A stretch of 64,000 bases of DNA from Holacanthus passer (lineage: Eukaryota; Chordata; Actinopteri; Pomacanthidae), in the NCBI GenBank assembly GCA_025331565.1, contig JAFREQ010000037.1:2852001-2916000 (forward strand), written 5' to 3'. A program made the position numbers and the translations under genes. Under the pieces are notes generated by a model that searched no databases, was not told the DNA's origin, and worked only from the letters and a program-made list of their open reading frames with translations. Below, piece after piece: positions 1 through 14,257 of this stretch (position 1 is its first letter; each line of letters begins with the position of its first letter).

Positions 1-3000
1 AATGAGATGATGGCCGAGCATTGAGTGCTATGGTGGCTGTCAATAAAATGCGTAGATGAGCGGAGAGCTGTGGCTCGTATGTCGCCATGGGATGACCTGA
101 CATTTGGATTGCGGGGGGGTCAGAAATCAGAGGTTACAGTCGGCCGCAGCAGTTTATAGATCTCTGATAGCTGTTCCTCTGAGGAAGACAGAGTGCTCTT
201 ATCACAGGTCAGAAGGCATTAATTAAATGTCTCTGCCATTGATTTGCTCTATTAGTTTTAATTATGCTAAATCGATTACAGTAGAGAATTTATAGCTGAG
301 ACATTTAAACGCTGATGCTTGTAGTAAACTGACATTTAAAATTTGCGACGACTGTGTTTTATGAGTCAACAGAGAGACAGACCCGACTCGCTCTCTTCCT
401 CTTTTCTTCTTCCCTTCCTTCCACTTCAAACGCTTCAAACCCAGCCCAGTTGCCATGACAATCCCATCCATGCAGCTTGTTTTCTGATGCTGCAAAGTAC
501 TCAAAACCCCCCCGCTGCTGTGATTTGACTGCCATCGCTGTACCAAGCCAGGTGGCTGCTTTCCTCAGGGAGCCCTTTCAAATAAAGGCATTCAGCCAAA
601 AGACTTTGAAGTCCCACTGTAGACAAGCTCTCAATAAGAGAAGACACTTCCTTCCCGTTTCATCCCGGGCTTTGACGGGGGAAGCTTAGAGGGAGCACAA
701 CCTCATGTTGCTCGTCAGTTTGTTGTGGTGTTCGTGCTGCGAAAAGAAAAAGGGGGGCTGGATGGTGGAGAATGATAACTTGTAATCCTCAGTCCAACTC
801 ATTTCCTCAGCAAATGACAAAAAACATGCTGCAGAGTTTTGGTTGTCAGATTTGAAGGACGAGAATGTATTTTTCAAAATGTGTGACCAAATGGAGCTAC
901 TGAAAGCTCAGCGGCCGAAGAAACACCCTGGACGGTTCGTGCAGTATCGCAGGTTTAAGACAGACAAACATGGTGACGATCACACATATGAGTAATTTAG
1001 TTTCCAGTTCAGCTCACTCACTGTGCTTGACTTGGTAGGAAATCAGGCGAACAAGAGATAATTATCCAAACTCCATATAGAAAGGCTGAGGTTTGAATTT
1101 GCTCAACACTTAACTACTTTGATTGAATAATCAATAATTCTAACCCAGTAGTCCTTTTTATCTTATACACGTCACCATTTAAAAACACTCAATGCACAGC
1201 AAATTTTATTCTTACAGCTTTTATTTAACCATGATAAAGCAAACTAACCGAGATGAAAGGAGACTTGTCCCAGTCAAGTTTTGATTCAAAGGCTTGATAG
1301 AGAGGGAATACACCTACTTTTGTTAAGCAGTTTAGTTTCCCTTTAATTTTTGGTCTTTGACTGTGCAGTCTAGGTCACAAGTTCACTGAGTAATGAAGCT
1401 CTCCCATTCTCTTTCGCTTCTCTTTCATCTCCCTGTCGCTGAGAACAAAAAGATGAGAACTGAAATTAAAAGAATATTGAAGTCATAATCTCACGTCTTC
1501 AAGTATTCCTTTCTCCTCTGAAGATGTTGTAAAATCGACTAAAGGCAAAGTTTGCTTTGATGGCAAATTCATGATTATTTTCTGTTATTTAAGAGAAAGG
1601 GTACAAAGTGTTTCTGCTCTTTCATGCCAGTATTTGCAAAATGGCTTCTTTTTTTTTTCATCTGCAAACAGTGGGAGGGTTGATGTTAACAGCTGAAGAA
1701 GACATCCAGTTAACAAACATAAAGGGGTAGAAAATTGCATCAAGAGCAACTATTTGATGCTTCAAATAGAAAACATTTTTGGCTAAAGGCACTTTTCTTT
1801 TTTGTATTAACGGTATAGTCATGAATATAAGCGAGAGAAATCTCAAAGTAAAAGGACACAATGCACCATGTTTGACTGACCTGCAATCATCTGTGTTATC
1901 AAGACCCTTTGCTTTCGTCACACTGCTTTCTTGCCACACACAGAAAATAGTACATTTTATCAGCATGTAGATTGTTGAGTAGTCCAGATTATCAGTTTCC
2001 TCAGGAATGCAGAAAGAGACTTCAAGTAGAATGCTAATAAGAAAATCACATGATACAACATGAAACACGATTGCCCTCTCCGAGCCTCGCTTTTTGTCTC
2101 ACGGCGCATTTCATAACTGCGTTTCATGCTTATTCCTTCTCATAACACTGCACATGAGCACTCTGCATTAATTCATTAACCCTGTTAATACGTAAAGAGC
2201 CGTCATTTGTCTTTCTTTCCCGTCTCTCTTCCCCCTGTCTCTCTAATGTTTCAAGCCGGTTCTTCCATATTCATTCAAAGGCCCTGATACATTTTATTTA
2301 ATTCATTTTGCTGCAGGAATCAGGGCAGTGGATGGCTTACACTCAAGTCCCATTTGCTAATAAGGCAATTACAGGCGTTTTTGCTTTCGAACAATTTCCA
2401 GTGCTTCCTGCCCATAAACGAATGACCACTTGCTCGAGTGGGCGACTGGAAGAAGAGGGTTTTAACTCCCATTTCAAAGAGACAGATGTAGAGTGGTGGA
2501 TGTGATAGTCAGTGTAGATAATCACAGAGAGCAAAGATTACGTTTTTTTTTCCATTGACTGGTCTTGTTAATCATTTACGAGCATGATAGGAAGGGCTGC
2601 ATATCTCGGGTTCACTCTCAGAAGCCCTGAATTATACTTGTCTTCAGGGCTGGACTGAAAAAATCAGCCCTGGCACCCCCGTGCTTGGTTGAACACCACC
2701 TACCAGTACACCATCCTTGCAGTCTCCTTAAATATACATTCTGTACTATTCCACCCAACCACTACAAAACTGAGTGGTAAGTGCTTTGGACAAGTGGACC
2801 AATGTACCCACTCACTCTTGACTGCCTGATCAGAGGTGACTGTGGAGTACACAATATCCATTCTCAGGTAGCCTATAGCTTCTTGATCCTCCCTGTCTCT
2901 CTTCTCCGCTGCTACCTAAACAACCTGGCTCGACTAGACAAGGACTTAAGAAGAAAGGGAGAGATGATTACATTTATATGGGTGGAGTATGAACATGATT

Positions 3001-3732
3001 ATAAATCCAGGTCCAGAGTTTTTGGAAAATCTTGACAAACGTGTGCAAAAAGCAATACAATGCAAACAAAACCATACTGGTGTTGACTAAATAGTTTCTT
3101 TTTTCAATAAATGCATGGAGCTATTCCTTCTTATTTCATTGGACACAAACAAACTATTCAGTTCATTCAGATTTCAGGTGTCCAAATATTGATAATGACT
3201 CTTGCATACGGTGTTTACACAGTTAATAGATCAGGAGCAGTAATCGACCTGTTCGTGTAAATTAAATCAAGAGTGTGATTGTTTGTTTTGGTTGTTGTTC
3301 TGCTTTTACTGGACAGCAGCACCAGCTTGGACATAGTGTAGGTGGAGAAAGGTCTGGGGTAGACTACATGTAGGTCTACGTTACCCCACATAGTAAAACA
3401 GTAATCCATACCATATACAATATATTATAATAGTCATAGTTATGATACTATAAGGACATAGGTCACTTACTACTTAGCCAATGCTTACATTGCATGACTG
3501 TCTGAATGAGCATAAGCAGTAGCTGACCGACTTTATGATAGTGTTACAATTATGTTATCTCATTATCATTGCCGTTAATTGAGTTAATCATCATTCATCA
3601 TCGTCATCATGTCATTGCACCCACACTACCTCCCTGAGACTCCCTGTTTCCATGCATGCTTCTCCCAGCTTACCGCTTCAACTACACTCTCCTCCTGCTC
3701 ACTCTGTTCCTCTGCTTCCCCCGTCGCACGCC

Positions 3733-3764
3733 CGCTCCTCCGCCTGCTCCTCCGCCTGCTCCTT
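3733..3764. repeat. Short tandem repeat, 12-bp unit CGCCTGCTCCTC
   Basis: About two and a half copies of a 12-bp GC-rich unit are present, giving leucine- or alanine-rich artefactual frames. No coding context. Confidence 0.7.
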
Positions 3765-6700
3765 CACCTGTTGCTGCGTAATGGCGGATATTGTTGCCGT
3801 AGATGTTGCAGCCCTTACAGCGAACATATCTGACTTTTGCACATTTGGCAGCAATTAGATTCATGACTTCTTTGCACCTCCTGTCAGTCATTTTTGCTTA
3901 TCTATGTATCTTCTATGTATATCAAAGATGCCTTCCTTTATCTACAGATGTTTTGCTCTGAGCCACGGCTTCTGACTGTGGACTGTATGCGTCTGACCCT
4001 GGTCGGCGCTGGCCCACTGGGAAATGTCCGGAATGCAAGCCTACCACTCCACCACCGCTGGTCTTTATTTTCAGACAGATAGAACTCTGTCTTATTGACT
4101 GCTTTGATACAGACTAATTATAATAATTACATTAGACCTGATGTTTCACAGGATCATAATTCCCACCAGTTAGGGGTTTCTGGGTTTTCATGCCACTCCG
4201 CTGCTTTTCATTTTAAGCCAAATTCCTTTGTACTCTGTAGCAATTATCGAGCTGCTGTCTCTCCATCTACGAATGCTCATGTCTGAAAGCTTATTAACAC
4301 ATTGGGGGACTCGTTTTGGCCTTTGTTGTAGATTATTAACATCTCTACATAGACACGTGTACAAAAACTGAGTAAGACTTTTAAAAAATGTATAAAAAGT
4401 CTTCAAAACCGAATAAAGTGCAACAAGGACACTTGCCTCAACAGAAGACATTACATTTTGAACCACAACCTCTGTGACAGATTTGTAAAGGCTTTACTAT
4501 ATCACAGTGTTACATCTATCGTACGGATGTGACCTGTTACCTCAATGTTTTTTGACTGGTAAATAGTGTGTTGAAGTGAATTCAGAAGGTTTTCTGCACT
4601 CCCTCTGTTGTCCATCCCCGAATTTCCCTCAGACTCCCCTCTTCCTCTCGCCGTTCCATTTCCGCTTGAGCAACTAAGTGTGTCACAAATGTGGGTCAGT
4701 CGCCTTTCTTTCCCCACTAAAGTCAATTCAATTTGGTGGAATGATAAGAAGGTATCAAATTTAAACTGCTTGGAGCTGCTCTGCGGCAAGACAAGAAGCG
4801 AAGCAGTCTGCCACACTTAAAATACCAGCTCCTCTCCCAGAGCCTTCCTCGAGAGAGTTACATGACGGGAGGGAGAGGAACAACACCGGCGCCCATTAGA
4901 AGAGAGGAAGAGAGGGACATGGAGAATTAGTTTTCATCAGTACATTAGCAGACAAGCTGAAGTCAGGGTCGCAATGGAACCTTTTAGACTGATTTTCTCC
5001 TCAGTCCCATTGTGCTCTGCTGATGCTGATGCCGTCTGTATAAAACGCTTTTAGGACCTGTTGACAAACGCACATATTTCCCTGTGGTTTCTTTGATACA
5101 AAAGAGGATAAAAAGGCACTTAGTTTCTGAGTGGATCGTGAGTAGAGCCTGACCGATACACTGACATGACTAATAGTATAGACTGATTCCCTGGCTGATT
5201 TATGTGGTTTTGTTCTCGATGCGGTGCTGCCATTACTGCGATGGCATAGTTGGAGTGAACGCATTTTGACTGACAGTGGAAGCAGAGATATTTGGCCTCA
5301 CCAGTTGGCAGTCACCTCCTCTGACGATGAAAGTCACACTTGAATGTGTTGAAAACATTTGTGAAACAGAACAGGTAGTACTTGTTTTGTTCTTATATCT
5401 GGGGGATTTAATTACTGCTAAGCCTCATTATACCTCGAATGCTTTCGGTTGCCAACACAAGAATGGATGCAGGCCTTACCTGAATCCTAATAAACTCAAC
5501 AAGCTCTACTTGTCATTTAGTTCTGACCAGCTTGTTCCAATCCTCTTGTGGCGTCAACCGTAGACTGAGTTCGCTGTTGGTTTCAGTTCATTTAGGTTAA
5601 CAAATAGACACAGACACAAACTAAACAAGACTCATGCTCATGTGTATCTCTACTGTCTCTGGCATCTACCCTCAGGCAAGCACACACCGGGTGAGACCCG
5701 TCCTCTTGAGGCTTGGTAACCAATCAAAAATAACAACCCGTAACCATGTCACTGGTAATCCATGTTTTCTTGCATTGTAATCACATAAAATACATTATTT
5801 ATTAAAAATCTGAAAGATGAAGATGTAACTTACTTGGCAGCTGACCCTGCGTGGTCTGTAGCAGGTCTTCTCGATTATTATTGTTGGAGCAAGTGTAGTG
5901 TCTTTTCATATATAGATTTTTTGTATTTCCAACATGTAACAGGTTCCACAGAAGATCTTGGTTATTTTTCGTGGCAAAGTGGTTAAAATACAATCCTTTA
6001 CATATATTATAGTGCAATTGCGAAGGTTTACAGTAAGAGAAATGCAGCAGCAGAAATGGCGGGATGTTTACTTGTGCTTACAACCCAGATTAGTGTACGG
6101 GCTGACTTAATTTTATCACATCTACATTGGTATATGCATATGCAGTATGTCGATCAAGGAGTTGCAGTATGGAAATGTTATATGTTTGAGGTCTTTATGG
6201 AAACAGTGTTGCCATTACATAGTTTGTCCTCTCTTCTTCCTTATCCTCCTTTCACAGTATATAGTGTTTACTTGTACTGATCAAACTGTTCTAGTTAGAG
6301 AAAGAAAAGAAGTGCGGAGGGCAGAGGAAGTATAACCAGAGACTGTTTAAAGAAGGATCTTGGGGAAGAAGAGACACAGACACAGAAAGGGAGAGGCGAG
6401 TGGAGAGCGAAGAGTTTTGCCTGCAGAAAGAAAGTGAAAAATGCATTTCTCTTAGCCGTCCCGCTTTGTCCTGACTTCAAAGAGCCCATGGATTGCACTT
6501 AGGAGGTGTCTAAATGAGGTGATGTGAAAGATGAGAGCCAGAGCTGTACTGTATCTGCCACTGGCAGTGATTCTCAAAGGACTTCAGTGGAGAGCCCCGG
6601 CAAAAGCACATACAGGCGAACTGATCACTTTCAGCCCAACGACGTGAATACAGAGACTTGGTGTGGATGAATGTACCTTTTAGCCGTTGCTTGAATGCCA

Positions 6701-7109
6701 AGAATTTCATTTGTGTTTTAAGCCGCAAAGACATGGTGAGTTTAATATTCAGAAAGAAGAAGAATATAGGGATATGTTGCACAGATACCCAGAGGAAACT
6801 GTGTTTTTATAATTGAATAAAAACCATATATGACACAGAAAAGTTGTGTGTGTGCGTCATAGTGTGTGAGCGTGGTAGTTTTCATGTGTATGTACTGCAG
6901 TGTCTGTGTTTGTGTCTCGTCTGGCTTTTAATTACCTTAATTCATCCTTTCTGGGGATTTTACACCAGCCTTTATGTGTGCGTGTTCATGCATCCCTGCA
7001 TGCATGCAAGTGTGTGTCGCTCGCACCAGGTCTCTGAAGGGAATCTCAGATGTTCCACTGCAGCAGATAAGGGCCATCCACAGTGTGCCTGAAGGAAGCC
7101 ACACAGATA

Positions 7110-7480
7110 GAGGAGCAGGCGTAAATGGTGTGGAGGACAGAAGATGATGGAGAAAGGGATGGGGGGTTAGTGTGTGTGTGTGTTGGTGGGGGATCAGACA
7201 AGACAAGATGTGAACCGTCATCCATCGACACGAGGGCTGCTGTCAAGATGCGAGAAGACAGGAGGGAAGCACGGAGGGAGCGGGGATGAGGAGGAACGGC
7301 AGATATCCAGGGAGAGGATGGGTGAGACAAGTGAGACAGGGAGGCACATGTCCAAGACAGCGGAGGCAGAGACGGACAAGAGAGGACAGAGTAAACGAGG
7401 GAAGGAGGAGGGGAGAGCCAGAAAATCCAGCCAGAAGCATAACAAAGACGGAGCGAGAGAGAAGAGCAGGGGATGATGGA
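7110..7480. repeat. Purine-rich low-complexity region
   Basis: The + strand is strongly enriched in A and G (GGAGG, GAGACAAG, GAGAGG words). This yields long but low-complexity open frames on both strands that are not genes. Confidence 0.75.
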
Positions 7481-10116
7481 CAGATGAGGGAAGCAGCTCT
7501 GCTTTCTCTGTCATCCCACTCGGTTCTGCTATCTATCAGTGAGGAGTACACTCCCTCCAGTATCACTCACTCCATCCGTCACTCTGTGGGCGAGTGCGCG
7601 TTCTGCGTGCGCGTGTCAAAAAATTTGATTGGTCTAGCACGCCCCGAGGAATATGGTGACCAGCCTGAGCTGAAGAGCGCTCATAATGACTGAACACAGC
7701 AGACACTGCAGATTGATGATAGAGAGGAGTTTGCATACTGACAAACGTGTGAGTTTCTGCCTACAGAGTTGTGTTTGTGTGCATGTGTGCATCACCTGAT
7801 GTGTGCACAAGCATGAATGTGCTCGCTGATGTATAGAACAAAGCTTCCTGTGGCCTTTATCTAAGCACTGGTTGTTTTGCAGAGCGTGTCGGCTGCTGAT
7901 AGCCACTATCAGCCGCAGCCACGCTCCTCCATCGCTCGGCCTCTGTGGGTTTTTTTCCCCACGTACCCATTCCTCCCTGCCTCCTTCCTTGTCGCCTTTT
8001 CTCCTTTCTTCCCTCTGACCTCTAATGACCATGAACCCAACTCAAACTGATTACCAACGTCAAACATTTATGACTTAACTCCATTTTTATGACTTAACCC
8101 TGCATTTGTAGTTCTAACCTCATTTAAAGCACTGAAATGGCGCATTTAAATGTTTATGTGTCTGTTACTTGACAATGAGGGTCAAGTGGGACATGAGTAG
8201 CTGCAAATCCAGCAAGATAAATTCCTATGAATAAACTTATTTGGAGCGTTATCCTGATTCTGACTTGACAGATAAATGAAAGATCCCTTAAGGTACGAGT
8301 AAATCCTACATTCTGAAAGAGGATCCGTCCCCAATCTCTCCTGCCCGCTTACATATTATCCTCAGTACATTACCTGCTGTAATGTTTGAGAGAGTCTGCA
8401 CCTACAGTTTAAAAACCTGAATTAAGTCTGTGGAAACTTGGCTCGGCAGTCCATGTGGTAATTGGTGTTTAAGTGGATAGACGTGGCAACCAACAACCAG
8501 GGAATTTTATAGTAAAAGTAATGGGACTTGACTTGAAGGTTGCAATAGAGGAAGGCACATACTTAGTGATATTTAGAGTGATCAAGGCATCGATATAGCG
8601 CCTGTTTACAGTGTTTGCCATGCGGAGTGACAGGCTGTACGTGGAGGATGCTTTTAGCTCAACAGCATTAGTTTAAAGCACAAAACAAACCAAGCTAAAG
8701 AAGAAAAGAATCATGCTGGATATTCAAAAACGGCATCAAAACTACCTTAAGAATTTACCATTTAAAGGTCAGCGCACAAAAGGAATTACAGACATTTCAC
8801 AGGGAAATACACAAGAGTTGAATAAGTGACGAAGGCACATATTTGCTAGGTAGAGCAGAAATTAATTGAGAAAAAAAACCCCCAACCATTCTGAGAATCG
8901 AATAATCTTTTAAGTCCTCTCCAATGTGAGGATTTTCTCTGTTTTACATCATCTACACTGAGTGTTGGTTGGACAAAACATAACAGCTGAAGTTAACACC
9001 CTGGACTCTTGGAGACCGCGACGGACAGTTATTTAATGTTTTTGACATTTCATGAACCTAACGAATAAAAACCAGAATCTGAAAATGAAAAATAATAGTT
9101 TGTTTTCTTTACACTGCTCTAGAGCATGTCAGCCTGGTTTTCTCACAGCCACTTGTGACAAATCTCTGACTGCATTCACGTCTTTTAAATGTCAGAGTCA
9201 AATTGGGGGCAGATTTATTCCATGAGGCTGCAGAATGTATGATAGGAACCAGCCATACTGCGGAGGAAAAACAAACTGTGTGCATTGTGGCCGGTATTAG
9301 GACGGCCTTGCTGATGTCTCTGTGTCCACATTTGTCTGTTGGCTGAGACCGCACCATTTTGAAAACCCAGATTTTGCCAGTAAAGGTTAGAGATACTAGT
9401 TTGAAGCACCTCTCTGAGTTGATACATGAACAGCCCATTCAGCTGCACATAGAAACTAGGTCTATGAATTATACTTGAAGGCTTCGCTTTAGCTCATGCG
9501 AGGTTAGAATCCATTTTACAGATCTCCACTTTGCCTTTGTACGACCGGTCGCCATTAGGTTTGAGGAAAAATACAGAGCTGTGATGGGGTGAACGTTCTC
9601 TCGATTCACTTCACTCACACTGTTAAAGTGAAATTGTTGTTTGCTGCTGTGTGGCTTGTGACAGGGCATTGATTTGTTTGAAGATTTTACTCCAGTTTTT
9701 TGGTGCTGCAGAGGAAGAGGGAGGGCTGGAGAAGTTGAACAGGGTGGACGGATGAGAAACAGAGTGAATTAGTTCCTCACTTTAAATAGGCCCTCAGGCT
9801 GCCTCGTGGCAATACCAGGCTCTCCAATTTGGCTCAAGGCTTTTGTCGCATGCCATTCCTCATTTCTCTCCCACTTTTTGCTGTTGCTCTCCACTTTACA
9901 CTGCCTAATAAAGCATTTAATCCATGGATGTGATTCCAAATGTAATACGGCCTCCTGTGAGTTTGACATACTGAGCCATCTTAGATGACTGGTAGGACAC
10001 GAAGCAGCCCCAATAATCTTGGTTCAAGGCCTTTTGTGGCCGCTCGTGTGTATTTGTGCAGAATGCAAAAGTAATTTTCCTCCTACGTACAAGCTTTCTC
10101 CTCTTTGCCCGTTTGC

Positions 10117-10118
<2 letters not shown>

Positions 10119-10157
<39 letters not shown>
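10119..10157. repeat. CT microsatellite
   Basis: Nineteen perfect CT dinucleotides, 39 bp. Confidence 0.97.
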
Positions 10158-10158
<1 letters not shown>

Positions 10159-11770
10159 TTAGTCAGCCACTTCAGGTGAGGAGGTTTGTGACTTAATCAC
10201 TGTGGGGCTGTTACAGTTGCTCCATAGGAACCCACGAGTGGAGCAGCAGAGTGGATGTGACTCTCGACCAAGTTCAAGCACAGCTCTCCACGCGCCATTT
10301 TCCCTTGTAACCGTACATGTTTCCCGGCAGCCGAGTGTCGCTGGAGGGCCACTTACAGGGAAGGGAGCAGCACCTGCGTGGCTTTAGTGTGTTTTGTTCC
10401 ACATAAGTATTAGCTCTGTTTGTGATTAGATTACTTCTCTTGCATTCTGAGTTTTGTAGAGTCCAAAGAGTGCTGGCATACACAGCGAGCTTATTTTGGG
10501 TGGTATGAAGGGGTTAGGGGCCACCCTGACATGTTATACCAGTCTACTCTGTGTGTGTATAGCCTGTCAGCAGTGCTGTAAGCAAACCACATCTGAGCAG
10601 CCAGCAAGCTGACGTGAAGATAGTAAATGTAGATGAAAAACGACACAATGGAATTAACCATTAAATGCTTGTTAGTGGATTTATGATGTGTTTTATTTCT
10701 TTTGTTTTGCTTTCTGGTTATTCAAATAAATAAACCCATTGCACTGTTGTACATTATTATTATTGCTAATATGGAGAACTCTTGAAAAATTCCGTCCTCC
10801 ACAAATCAAAGTGTGACTGATCTGGCCCCGATACAATAGAAAAAACAGTCCTGTCTCAAACATCTCCCCCTTCATTTGCTCTGTGCTTATTCACCTCTCC
10901 CTCCTTCCTGCCCTCACTTTCTTCCCTCCTTGTCTCTGTTGCTCAGCAGAGGCCCCGAGCCCTGCGGAGTGCACATCCATTTTGAACCCAGAGGCTTTCA
11001 AGCACGCTGTTGTTAAATGAGCAGGCTAACCTGTGCCTTTCAGTCTCCCCTGCTTGCACTTATCCGTTCCCATTCCTTAACAATCTCTCCTTTTTTTTCT
11101 TGCATCCCTCCTTTGCTTGTACCGCTAAAGCTGTGAAAGTCTGTTGCTTCAAAGGGCAACAGAACTCTTTGTTATGAAAAAGCTACCAACCTGGCCAGAC
11201 TCTGCACGCCCCATTGTAGATACACTCTGTAAAGCCTGTTTCATTCAAGGCACCTTGTAACAGATTTTTTCCCCCCAGTTAGCCCCATCTCAAGGTTTAT
11301 ATATCACATTTCATACACTAGTGAGCTCAATGTTCTTTTTAATTAAATGATAACAAAAGAGTGGTGTAACACAAGAGGAGTGTGTATATATTAGACGTAC
11401 AAAGTGCCTGAAGCAGATGCACATTTGACAACAAAATGACTCGCAGATCAATGATGAATTTCCTGCAGAGCTTCATCTAAACACCACCCTCCTCACTTGC
11501 TACTTGGAAAAGGAATGGGTTTAATTTCAAGAGGAAGGCCACATGTTACTGATGTTGCGTGAACAGTGGCTTGACAGCACAGATAGACAAACAGAAAACA
11601 GGAGCCCAGGGCCAGCGCATGTTAAGCATGTTCATTAATTTTCTGTGGTTTCTCTCCTGCTGGCCCTGCTTCCTTCCTGAACGTGCCGGGGATCTCAATA
11701 GGCTTTGGATCCCCGCTCTCTGTTTTGATGCACGCAGAAATGCCCTGGGAGAGGGAGGGAAATAAAAGAT

Positions 11771-11787
11771 AGAGAGAGAGAGAGAGA
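11771..11787. repeat. GA microsatellite
   Basis: A short perfect AG run inside a wider purine-rich patch (11750-11870). Confidence 0.9.
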
Positions 11788-14188
11788 CGGAACGAGAGGC
11801 AGAGCGATAAATAAAGAGAGATGATGGAAATGAGGAGATAAAGAACATATGTCATAGGAAATAAATGGGAGAAATTATGGCTGGGCTGCCAGACAGAAAG
11901 AAAGTACTTTAATTAACTAACTCTGCAGCGTCTGCAATTATGCATCCAAGTCAATATTAATAAAATGTCACTGGCATCAACTTTTATTTACATCTGCACA
12001 ATGAGTAGGCTTCTGCACGCTGTAGAAAATGCTGACGCAGTCCTTTTTGGATGTTACGGTAATAGCTACACATGTAAGCTCTCAGCCGCACACTGTGGGA
12101 GCAGCTTGTCACCCATACAGGCAGTTTGCTTTACTGTTAATGAGTCGGCTCTATTGGTTAACACTTAACCGATGACGCCGGACCGGCTTAGAGCTCTGTT
12201 AACTGTGCGGGGCTAAAGGGCACAAAAAAGGACCCCATCAGTGAGCTGCTTCCTGGAGCCCCACTGTTCCACCAGGCCCCCGTGCGGGGCTCCGTCTCTC
12301 TAAAGAGACTTCAAAGGCAGGCTTTTGCAGACCTGATGCAGGCGTTAACCTTTGACTCAGAGGCTCTCTGTGCAAACAGGGACAGCCTAATTGATGCTAC
12401 GCACTGCAGAAAAGGAATAACTTGTCCTTGTGGATTACAGCCATAGAATAGAGTGCTTTAATTTCCGCCTCTTATATGGAGACAGACAGTGACTGTGCAT
12501 CTACTGTAGCAAAGTGGCAACAATTTTTGAAGACCTCTAGTGACCTATAGTCGACTAATGCGTCTGTATGTGGCTCCAAGAAGTGCTGATTTAAATATGA
12601 TGAATAAATTGTCATTTTTAACTGTTACAGGAAGCAGAACTCAACGGAGACAAAAACAAACAAAGAAGTTATATACACTCAAATCATTTTTAGACATTGG
12701 AATAAAAAATCATCTTTGGGGACCACTGAGGTGGATATGGATTAGCAGATAAGGAGGAATGCTCGGGTGCAATTTTCCACAAACCTCATGACCTCGAGAT
12801 GGACAGATACCGGCGTCACGGCTGGAGATTGAGTCAAGCCCCCGTCGCTCCTTGTCTCCCCAGATAATGCTGAGTGGACACACAGTTCACTCAGGTTAAT
12901 TTTCCACCTCATGTCCTGGCTCCCTCTCAGAGAGATGGAGAGAGCGATAATCCAGACTGATAAAGGCGTGTGGTGACTGAAGGAAGGTAGCAGGGGCCCT
13001 CTGTAGGATTGCATTTTGTGTGCATGTACTGCTAATCACAGGCTTTTTAAAGGACAATGGGCTTGAAAATAAGCACAAAATATTTGGTGGATGGATCAGT
13101 GGATGCATGAATGCACAGAGGGAGGAGTTCATGGGATGCATATCTGTAATGTGTGTCTGCTTTTAGATGAACACAAGTTGCCTTTCATGCTGGAGGAAAA
13201 GCTAAATGCCAAGTTCAGATCATTGTAATCTGAAATTGTAATCTAGGTTGTAAGAAGCTTTCCCTATGCTCATTGCCTCCTGGCATCTATACTTCCGCGC
13301 TCTTATTTTGAATTCTGTCCAACCTCGCCTCTGCATCACAGTAGTCTGATGTGAAATGTTGGCGCTTTCAGACGGAACAAGAAGCTCTGATAAGGCTTCC
13401 CACACTGTTGTATCAATAGTGAATCAACGGTGGAGTCAAGGTTTCCATTGACTCAAAATGCTATTCCAGAGAGCCTCACTTAACTTTTCGGTGAAATCAT
13501 AATGTTGATACTCATGGTGTTTTCAAGGCTGTCTTCATTAGGGTGCCATGTTATGTGTCTTTGCCAGTTGGACACCACTCACACGTCTGACTCCAGCCAA
13601 GCTGTGGCAAGCAGAACATTGTGTATGTGTGGAGTGTTTTGCATCCAGACAGTTTTTTTTCTTTCATCGCCAGCTGTGACTCCAGTGGTGTGTTGCAACT
13701 GAGGATATTGTTTGTCACGAAACACAAACTGCGCCTTTTTCCTTTGTTTCTGGCAGCTCTGTATCTGATTTAATGAGGAAGTTCTCCAAAACCTGTTTTG
13801 CGTATGTGCACTCGTGAGGGCACTTTATATGGCAACTTTATATGTTTGTCCTAATTTTGTGCACAAACACCACAATGACAGATTTTTGCAGGACAAAGTG
13901 TCGTTAATGTTGCATCTATCTAGACTGAATGACTCCCACATGGCATCCAGTATTGAGGCTAATGCGTGTCCCTAAACACTTATAGTCATTCAAACACGCA
14001 AGGCTTTCAGCCACAGGTGGCAGGTTTGGAAATGAAAAGGGTTTGCTGAAATATTTCCCTTCACCTTGGATCCCAAATAGCACCCATGGGCACAGAATGT
14101 CTTTGTGTCCTGAACTGTCTTTGAAGCTTTTGAATTAGCAGTTGGTTGTCATTGATACTGATTTAGCTGTGCTGTTTTTTGTTAACAG

Positions 14189-14257
14189 GATACAGACCTA
14201 CTGGATATCGCCTACATAAAAGATGCCAGAAATGGAAAGTGCACCAAAACACCAAAG
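14189..14257 (+). CDS. plcb1: plcb1 exon A (PH domain segment)
   Basis: The exon is 69 nt, phase 0 at both ends, and encodes window residues 1-23 (DTDLLDIAYIKDARNGKCTK then TPK). It follows a pyrimidine-rich tract ending in AACAG and is followed by the donor GTAAGG. The pattern LLD-x3-x-KDAR-xG matches the PH-domain segment encoded by the third coding exon of PLCB1, near family residue 60. That means about 59 residues are encoded upstream. It is isolated, with 14 kb of non-coding sequence before it and 27.5 kb after it, but the reading frame continues exactly into exon B. Confidence 0.9.

Larger units (their letters stand above)
1..14188. other. Non-coding sequence upstream of exon A (probable 5' plcb1 intron)
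   Basis: No exon with splice sites and family similarity was found on either strand. All open frames are short and unlike known proteins. The two missing 5' coding exons of plcb1 (about 59 residues, including a segment like FFFYWTDQNK) were looked for and not seen. The stretch is therefore most simply the downstream part of a large intron, since PLCB1 genes have very long 5' introns. It holds a small GCTCCTCC-type repeat near 3733, purine-rich sequence around 7110-7480, a CT microsatellite at 10119 and a GA tract at 11771. Conserved enhancers may be present but cannot be recognised from one sequence. Confidence 0.6.

Noticed and set aside
1658..2068. 136-codon minus-strand open frame
   Set aside because: No recognisable domain, no splice or promoter context, AT-rich intronic sequence; judged chance.
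7174..7693. Overlapping open frames on both strands, up to 135 codons
   Set aside because: They arise from strongly purine-biased sequence; products are low-complexity Arg/Glu/Gly or Ser/Leu/Pro runs.
1..14188. Search for the missing second coding exon of plcb1 (segment like FFFYWTDQNK)
   Set aside because: No matching translation next to a GT donor was seen, so the exon is taken to lie outside the window.
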